Source: Streptomyces sp. NBC_01429
GTDB taxonomy: Bacteria > Actinomycetota > Actinomycetes > Streptomycetales > Streptomycetaceae
Direction: 5' to 3'
Assembly: GCF_036231945.1 (NCBI RefSeq)
Contig: NZ_CP109599.1
Location: 4,186,501-4,250,500, forward strand
Length of the DNA: 64,000 bases
Of this stretch, positions 59,776-64,000 are shown one piece after another; position 1 is the first letter of the stretch; the number at the start of each line of letters is the position of its first letter. The notes beneath the pieces were generated by a model that was not told the DNA's origin, did no database searches, and saw nothing but the letters and a program-made list of their open reading frames with translations. The position numbers and the translations under genes were made by a program.

Positions 59776-60852
59776 ATGTCCGAAACGACTACTGGTGCCA
59801 GCTATGCCGCCGCGGGCGTCGACATCGAAGCCGGTGACCGCGCGGTCGAGCTGATGAAGGAGTGGGTGAAGAAGACGCGGCGCCCCGAGGTCCTCGGCGG
59901 CCTCGGCGGCTTCGCCGGCCTCTTCGACGCCTCAGCCCTCAAGCGCTACGAGCGCCCGCTGCTCGCCTCCGCCACCGACGGTGTCGGCACGAAGGTCGAC
60001 CTCGCCCGCAAGATGGGCGTGTACGACACGATCGGCCACGACCTCGTCGGCATGGTCGTCGACGACCTCGTCGTCTGCGGCGCCGAGCCTCTCTTCATGA
60101 CCGACTACATCTGCGTCGGCAAGGTCCACCCCGAGCGCGTCGCCGCCATCGTCAAGGGCATCGCCGAGGGCTGCGTACTGGCCGGCTGCGCCCTGGTCGG
60201 CGGCGAGACCGCCGAGCACCCCGGGCTGCTGGGCGAGGACGACTTCGACGTCGCCGGCGCCGGTACGGGCGTGGTCGAGGCGGACCGGCTGCTCGGCGCG
60301 GATCGTATCCGTACGGGTGACGCGGTGATCGCGATGGCGTCCTCCGGGCTTCACTCCAACGGGTACTCGCTGGTCCGGCACGTGGTCTTCGACCGGGCCG
60401 GCTGGGCGCTGGACCGGGAGGTCGCGGAGTTCGGCCGCACCCTCGGCGAGGAGCTGCTGGAGCCCACCAAGATCTACTCCCTGGACTGCCTGGCGCTCAC
60501 CAGGACCACCGATGTGCACGCGTTCAGCCACATCACCGGCGGCGGCCTCGCCGCCAACCTGGCGCGGGTGATCCCGGACGGGCTGCACGCGACGGTGGAC
60601 CGCTCGACCTGGACGCCCGGCGCGGTGTTCGACGTCGTCGGCAAGGCCGGACAGGTGGAGCGGCTGGAGCTGGAGAAGACGCTGAACATGGGCGTCGGCA
60701 TGATGGCCGTCGTCCCGGCGGACTCGGTCGACTCCGCGCTCACCACACTCGCCGACCGGGGCGTGGACGCCTGGATCGCCGGGGAGATCACCGAGCGCGG
60801 CGACCACACCACGGGCGCGGCGCTGACCGGCGACTACGCGAGCAACGGCTGA
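59776..60852 (+). CDS. purM: Phosphoribosylformylglycinamidine cyclo-ligase (AIR synthetase)
   Basis: This 358-aa enzyme closes the imidazole ring in purine synthesis. It has ATDGVGTKVDLARKMG, the ATP-binding LVGGETAEHPGLL and ITGGGLAANLARVIP motifs. ATG 59776 follows GGAAAG; an upstream ATG at 59743 in frame has no ribosome site. The gene continues the purF-purM order. Confidence 0.97.
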   Translation: MSETTTGASYAAAGVDIEAGDRAVELMKEWVKKTRRPEVLGGLGGFAGLFDASALKRYERPLLASATDGVGTKVDLARKMGVYDTIGHDLVGMVVDDLVVCGAEPLFMTDYICVGKVHPERVAAIVKGIAEGCVLAGCALVGGETAEHPGLLGEDDFDVAGAGTGVVEADRLLGADRIRTGDAVIAMASSGLHSNGYSLVRHVVFDRAGWALDREVAEFGRTLGEELLEPTKIYSLDCLALTRTTDVHAFSHITGGGLAANLARVIPDGLHATVDRSTWTPGAVFDVVGKAGQVERLELEKTLNMGVGMMAVVPADSVDSALTTLADRGVDAWIAGEITERGDHTTGAALTGDYASNG

Positions 60853-61016
60853 GCGCGGCCCGGACGGTCCACGAGCTGCCGATGCCGGTACGGACCAGGG
60901 CCCGGTTCAGGCCAGGGCCGGTAGCAGGCCAGGCAGGTACAGGTCAGGGGAGGCGCGGGGGAAGCGACCCGCGCTCCCGCGGCCTCCTCCGGCCGGCTTC
61001 CCCGGACAGCACAGAA

Positions 61017-61046
61017 CCCGGTCCAGGACTACTGCCCCGGACCGGG
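61017..61046. terminator. Hairpin between the convergent purM and DUF3073 genes
   Basis: CCCGGTCC (61017-61024) and GGACCGGG (61039-61046) form an 8-bp stem with a 14-nt loop, in the gap between the convergent genes. Confidence 0.65.
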
Positions 61047-61077
61047 CGAATGAGCTGATGCTCGGGGGATACGGACG

Positions 61078-61329
61078 TCAAGCGCCGCGGCGCCGCGCCG
61101 AGGGTCCGGACTGGTCGTCCTCGTCCTCGTCGTCGTTGTATCGATCCGCGTACTGTGCGTACGGGTCATCTTCCTCTTCGTCATCCTCGAACGGCTCTGC
61201 GTTCGGTGGCTGACTCGAAGGCGATGCGCCCAGCTCGTTGGCCAGACGCGACAGGTCGGTGCCGCCGCTGTTGTACTTCAGCTGGCGGGCGACCTTCGTC
61301 TGCTTGGCCTTGGCCCGGCCGCGCCCCAT
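61078..61329 (-). CDS. DUF3073 family protein
   Basis: This 83-aa protein begins with the family core MGRGRAKAKQTKVARQLKY, followed by LSRLANELG and a strongly acidic Asp/Glu tail (DDEEEDDPYAQYADRYNDDE). Function unknown; it is a conserved neighbour of purM in Streptomyces. ATG 61329 follows GAGGGGG. Confidence 0.93.
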   Translation of the reverse strand: MGRGRAKAKQTKVARQLKYNSGGTDLSRLANELGASPSSQPPNAEPFEDDEEEDDPYAQYADRYNDDEDEDDQSGPSARRRGA

Positions 61330-61750
61330 GGCTCGACCCCCTCGGTGACGGGGCTCGACGGCCCCAGAGTCTTGACACGCGTTCATGAATCAGAACGAGC
61401 TCTCCGCGGAGAGACCCGTCCGTAGGGCTTCAACGGTACCTGCTCTCGCGGCCATACGGTACGCCGCCCGCATGACGCGCCCCGGCGCAGGACCAGTGAG
61501 ACGCCCCGTCCTCCCTGGTCAGCTGCGATTTTAACCTCTTCTGAGGAGCCGACCCGCCGACCGGGGTGAGTCTGGTCTCCCTTGCGCCCTCCGGCCGCCC
61601 AGGGCTCTCCCGCGGGTGCCCGGGAAGCCGTCCCGGGGCGCCTTCCGGCCGCTCTCCCGGGGGCTCTCCCGCGTCCCTTTCGCGTCTTTCCGCGGTCTTC
61701 GGGCAGTCGTCCGGCCGCCCGCCGGAAGTCTCCGCCGGGCGGCCCCGAGG
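61330..61750. other. Non-coding gap with a palindrome, no gene seen
   Basis: This 421-bp stretch holds the DUF3073 promoter (minus strand), the perfect palindrome CTCTCCGCGGAGAG at 61400-61413 and, near 61645-61690, several CTCTCCCG-type short repeats before the dehydrogenase stop. No credible ORF was found. Confidence 0.5.
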
Positions 61751-62842
61751 TCAGCCCCGACGAGCCTGGGCCATCCGGTGCTCGGCGATCCTGTCGGCCG
61801 CGGCGGCCGGCGGAATCCCGTCGATCTTCGCACGTGCGAAGATTTGCAGAGTGGTGTCGAAGATCTTCGCGGCCTTCGCGCGGCACCGCTCGAAGTCGAA
61901 GCCGTGCAGCTCGTCGGCGACCTGGATCACCCCGCCCGCGTTCACCACGTAGTCCGGCGCGTAGAGGATCCGGCGGTCCGCGAGATCCTTCTCCACGCCC
62001 GGGTGGGCCAGCTGGTTGTTGGCCGCTCCGCAGACGATCGACGCGGTGAGCACGGGCACGCTGTCGTCGTTCAGCGCGCCGCCGAGCGCGCACGGGGCGT
62101 AGATGTCCAGCCCCTCCGTACGGATCAGCGCCTCGGTGTCGGCGGCGACGGCGACCTCGGGGCGCCGGTCGGTGATCCGGGTAACCGATTCTTCCCGTAC
62201 GTCCGTGATCACGACCTCGGCGCCGTCCTTGAGCAGATGCTCCACCAGGTGGTGCCCGACCTTGCCGACGCCCGCGATCCCGACCCGGCGGCCGCGCAGC
62301 GAGGGGTCCCCCCACTGGTGCTGGGCGCTGGCCCGCATCCCCTGGAAGACGCCGAAGGCGGTCAGCACGGACGAGTCGCCCGCGCCGCCGTTCTCGGGGG
62401 AGCGCCCGGTGGTCCAGCGGCACTCGCGCGCCACGATGTCCATGTCCGCGACATAGGTGCCGACGTCGCACGCGGTGACGTACCGGCCGCCGAGCGAGGC
62501 CACGAACCGGCCGTACGCCAGCAGCAGCTCCTCCGTCTTGATCTGCTCGGGATCCCCGATGATCACGGCCTTGCCGCCGCCGTGGTCCAGTCCGGCCAGG
62601 GCGTTCTTGTACGACATGCCCCGGGAGAGGTTCAGCGCGTCGGCGACGGCCTCCTCCTCGGAGGCGTACGGGTAGAAGCGGGTGCCGCCGAGGCCGGGGC
62701 CCAGGGCGGTCGAGTGGAGCGCGATCACGGCCTTGAGGCCGCTGGCGCGGTCCTGGCAGAGCACGACTTGCTCGTGGCCGCCCTGCTCCGAGCGGAACAG
62801 GGTGTGCAGTACGTCAGCGGGTGCGCCGGAAACATCGGTCAC
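61751..62842 (-). CDS. vdh: Leu/Phe/Val-type amino acid dehydrogenase (valine dehydrogenase)
   Basis: This 363-aa enzyme deaminates branched-chain amino acids with NAD+. The catalytic region GMSYKNALAGLDHGGGKAVI and the nucleotide site GIAGVGKVGHHLVEHLL are present, as is CGAANNQLAHPGVEKDL. The GTG at 62842 follows GGGAG and gives a length close to known Streptomyces valine dehydrogenases. The gene name is based on this and on position between DUF3073 and a bldC-adjacent unknown, as recalled from S. coelicolor. Confidence 0.92.
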   Translation of the reverse strand: MTDVSGAPADVLHTLFRSEQGGHEQVVLCQDRASGLKAVIALHSTALGPGLGGTRFYPYASEEEAVADALNLSRGMSYKNALAGLDHGGGKAVIIGDPEQIKTEELLLAYGRFVASLGGRYVTACDVGTYVADMDIVARECRWTTGRSPENGGAGDSSVLTAFGVFQGMRASAQHQWGDPSLRGRRVGIAGVGKVGHHLVEHLLKDGAEVVITDVREESVTRITDRRPEVAVAADTEALIRTEGLDIYAPCALGGALNDDSVPVLTASIVCGAANNQLAHPGVEKDLADRRILYAPDYVVNAGGVIQVADELHGFDFERCRAKAAKIFDTTLQIFARAKIDGIPPAAAADRIAEHRMAQARRG

Positions 62843-63004
62843 GGTGGTGACTCCCAAGTACGGAGCGGCGGTGGGAAAGTCCCTCCGGTGTGTGGGGGAG
62901 GGACCGGTGGGGCATGCACGAGGTTAAGTCCTCCGCACGCGTGGATCGGCCGCAGTGCCCAGGATCACCCCCTGGAGGGTGACGGGCGTGGGACGATGCG
63001 CTCC

Positions 63005-63880
63005 ATGCCGGCGGTGTCTTTGGTTCCTGTGCCCTACGCGTCCTACCTGCGGGTGTACGAGCCGCTGGCGGCCTTTCCCGAACCCGAGAGGGGCCATTGG
63101 CGGCGTTACGCCACCCGGGACCGCACGCCGGGAGCGCAGGACGAACTGCGCCGCTCCCTGGCCGACTTGCTGCCGACGCCGCCGGTGGCCGTTCCGGTGC
63201 ACGAGAGCGGGGACGCGTTCGTCACCGAGGTGGACGGTGTGGTGTGCGTCTGTCCGTGGCGCACCCGGCTGCGCGGCTGGCTGGCGCTGGAGGAGCTGAC
63301 GCGGACGCTGCCGCCGCAGTTGCTGGACGCGGTCCTGCCCGAGGTGGTGCGCGGCCAGGCCGAGGCGGACTACGCGCGCTGGCGCGACCGCAATCCGGAC
63401 GCGCGGCCCTGGATCAGGACGGCGGTGTGGCAGGTGCCGGTGCGCTGGTTCACGCTCTTCTCCGACGAGGAGCGCGACTACGAGCCGGGTGAACCGGCGG
63501 AGTCGGGCGGGCCTGGCGAGGCGGGTGGCCCGCGGACCCCCTCCCTGCGCTACCGGACCCCGATGGTGGAGGCCAGACGCCGGCTGGCCCGCTCGCTGAA
63601 GACCCTGCGGGACGCGGTGGACGACGGGCCGATGACCGAGGGGCTGGTCGACGTGGGGCGGTGGCTGGAGGAATTCCACCCGCGTTCACTGGTCGAACTG
63701 GACTACGGGGGGCTCGTCCACGTCCTGTCCGGCGCCCAGCTCGCCGAGGACCGGTCGGCGGCCGATCTGACCGCGGCGATCGCCGCGCTGCGCGCGGGCG
63801 ACGGGGAGCTGGCGGGTCAGGCGTACGGACGGCTCAGCGAGCGCTGGCGCGCGGTCAGGGACCGTCAGTTCGCGAACTGA
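63005..63880 (+). CDS. Conserved hypothetical protein upstream of bldC position
   Basis: This 291-aa protein begins MPAVSLVPVPYASYLRVYEP and contains WRTRLRGWLALEELTRTL, RWFTLFSDEERDYEPGEP and SLVELDYGGLVHVLSGAQL. No known catalytic motif or membrane segment was seen. It is divergent from the dehydrogenase gene. GACGAT at 62991-62996 might be a -10 for leaderless expression. Function unknown. Confidence 0.82.
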   Translation: MPAVSLVPVPYASYLRVYEPLAAFPEPERGHWRRYATRDRTPGAQDELRRSLADLLPTPPVAVPVHESGDAFVTEVDGVVCVCPWRTRLRGWLALEELTRTLPPQLLDAVLPEVVRGQAEADYARWRDRNPDARPWIRTAVWQVPVRWFTLFSDEERDYEPGEPAESGGPGEAGGPRTPSLRYRTPMVEARRRLARSLKTLRDAVDDGPMTEGLVDVGRWLEEFHPRSLVELDYGGLVHVLSGAQLAEDRSAADLTAAIAALRAGDGELAGQAYGRLSERWRAVRDRQFAN

Positions 63881-63929
63881 GCGTGCTCGCGCCGTCACGC
63901 GATCGGGTGGCTGCCCGACTCAAGTCCGA

Positions 63930-64000
63930 CGTCCTTGAAACGGGCGTGAAACGGGCATGGGGAAGCCTTGAACCAGACTTGAACCGGGCTCTGGGGCGGA
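63930..64000. other. Window end: repeated TTGAA motifs, no gene
   Basis: CTTGAAACGGGC and GTGAAACGGGC (63936-63957), then CTTGAACC twice (63967-63987), form a cluster of similar units in what is probably the upstream region of the next gene, outside the window. Confidence 0.4.

Overview
This is a high-GC actinobacterial chromosome segment, almost certainly from Streptomyces. The evidence is extreme GC at third codon positions, frequent GTG and TTG starts, ATGA/GTGA stop-start overlaps, leaderless promoters, XRE-DUF397 pairs, SpoIIE-type phosphatases, small anti-sigma-like ATPases and SARP/BTAD regulators. From memory, the right end (purF, purM, DUF3073, Val dehydrogenase, a 291-aa unknown) matches the order next to bldC in Streptomyces coelicolor.

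Layout. 1-1.6 kb: end of an SseB-like gene, then pirin. 1.6-13.6 kb is accessory: an RDD remnant, a HigB/HigA-like toxin-antitoxin pair between two ~51-bp direct repeats, an AI-2E-type exporter, a divergent XRE-DUF397 locus, and an unassigned cassette (TPR regulator, class III aminotransferase, Sir2-like protein, UDP-glucose dehydrogenase-type enzyme) followed by a frameshifted pentapeptide-repeat gene and a phosphotransferase. 14-25 kb: a winged-helix-like protein, a PAS-GAF-SpoIIE-HATPase phosphatase, aspS, DoxX, a sigma factor/membrane partner/L,D-transpeptidase operon, an intradiol dioxygenase remnant and metG. 25-32 kb: a two-component system, a VWA protein, an S4 RNA-binding protein and an LLM monooxygenase/FMN reductase/stress protein operon under a GTTGAA-type palindrome. 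32-38 kb: an iron-box-controlled diaminobutyrate siderophore operon (aminotransferase, decarboxylase, N-hydroxylase) without synthetase or acyltransferase. 38-45 kb: an AGCS symporter behind a Crp-like site and a structured leader that may be a ydaO-type riboswitch, a D,D-carboxypeptidase, anti-sigma-like and small membrane proteins, and a siderophore-binding lipoprotein divergent from an AraC protein. 45-56 kb: membrane proteins, an EEP hydrolase, DUF2630, FUSC, an anti-sigma-like ATPase overlapping FUSC antisense, an alpha/beta hydrolase and a large SARP-like regulator. 56-64 kb: the purine locus and amino-acid dehydrogenase.

Functional themes. The iron boxes at 32.84 and 43.93 kb probably place siderophore synthesis and uptake under one DmdR/IdeR-type repressor. 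Similar GTTGAA/TTCAAC inverted repeats precede pirin and the LLM operon. Gene decay is frequent: four truncated remnants (RDD, intradiol dioxygenase, serine beta-lactamase-like, VOC) and two or three single-base frameshifts in short homopolymers. No rRNA, tRNA, CRISPR array, insertion sequence or prophage was recognised. All assignments come from reading the sequence; no database search was run.
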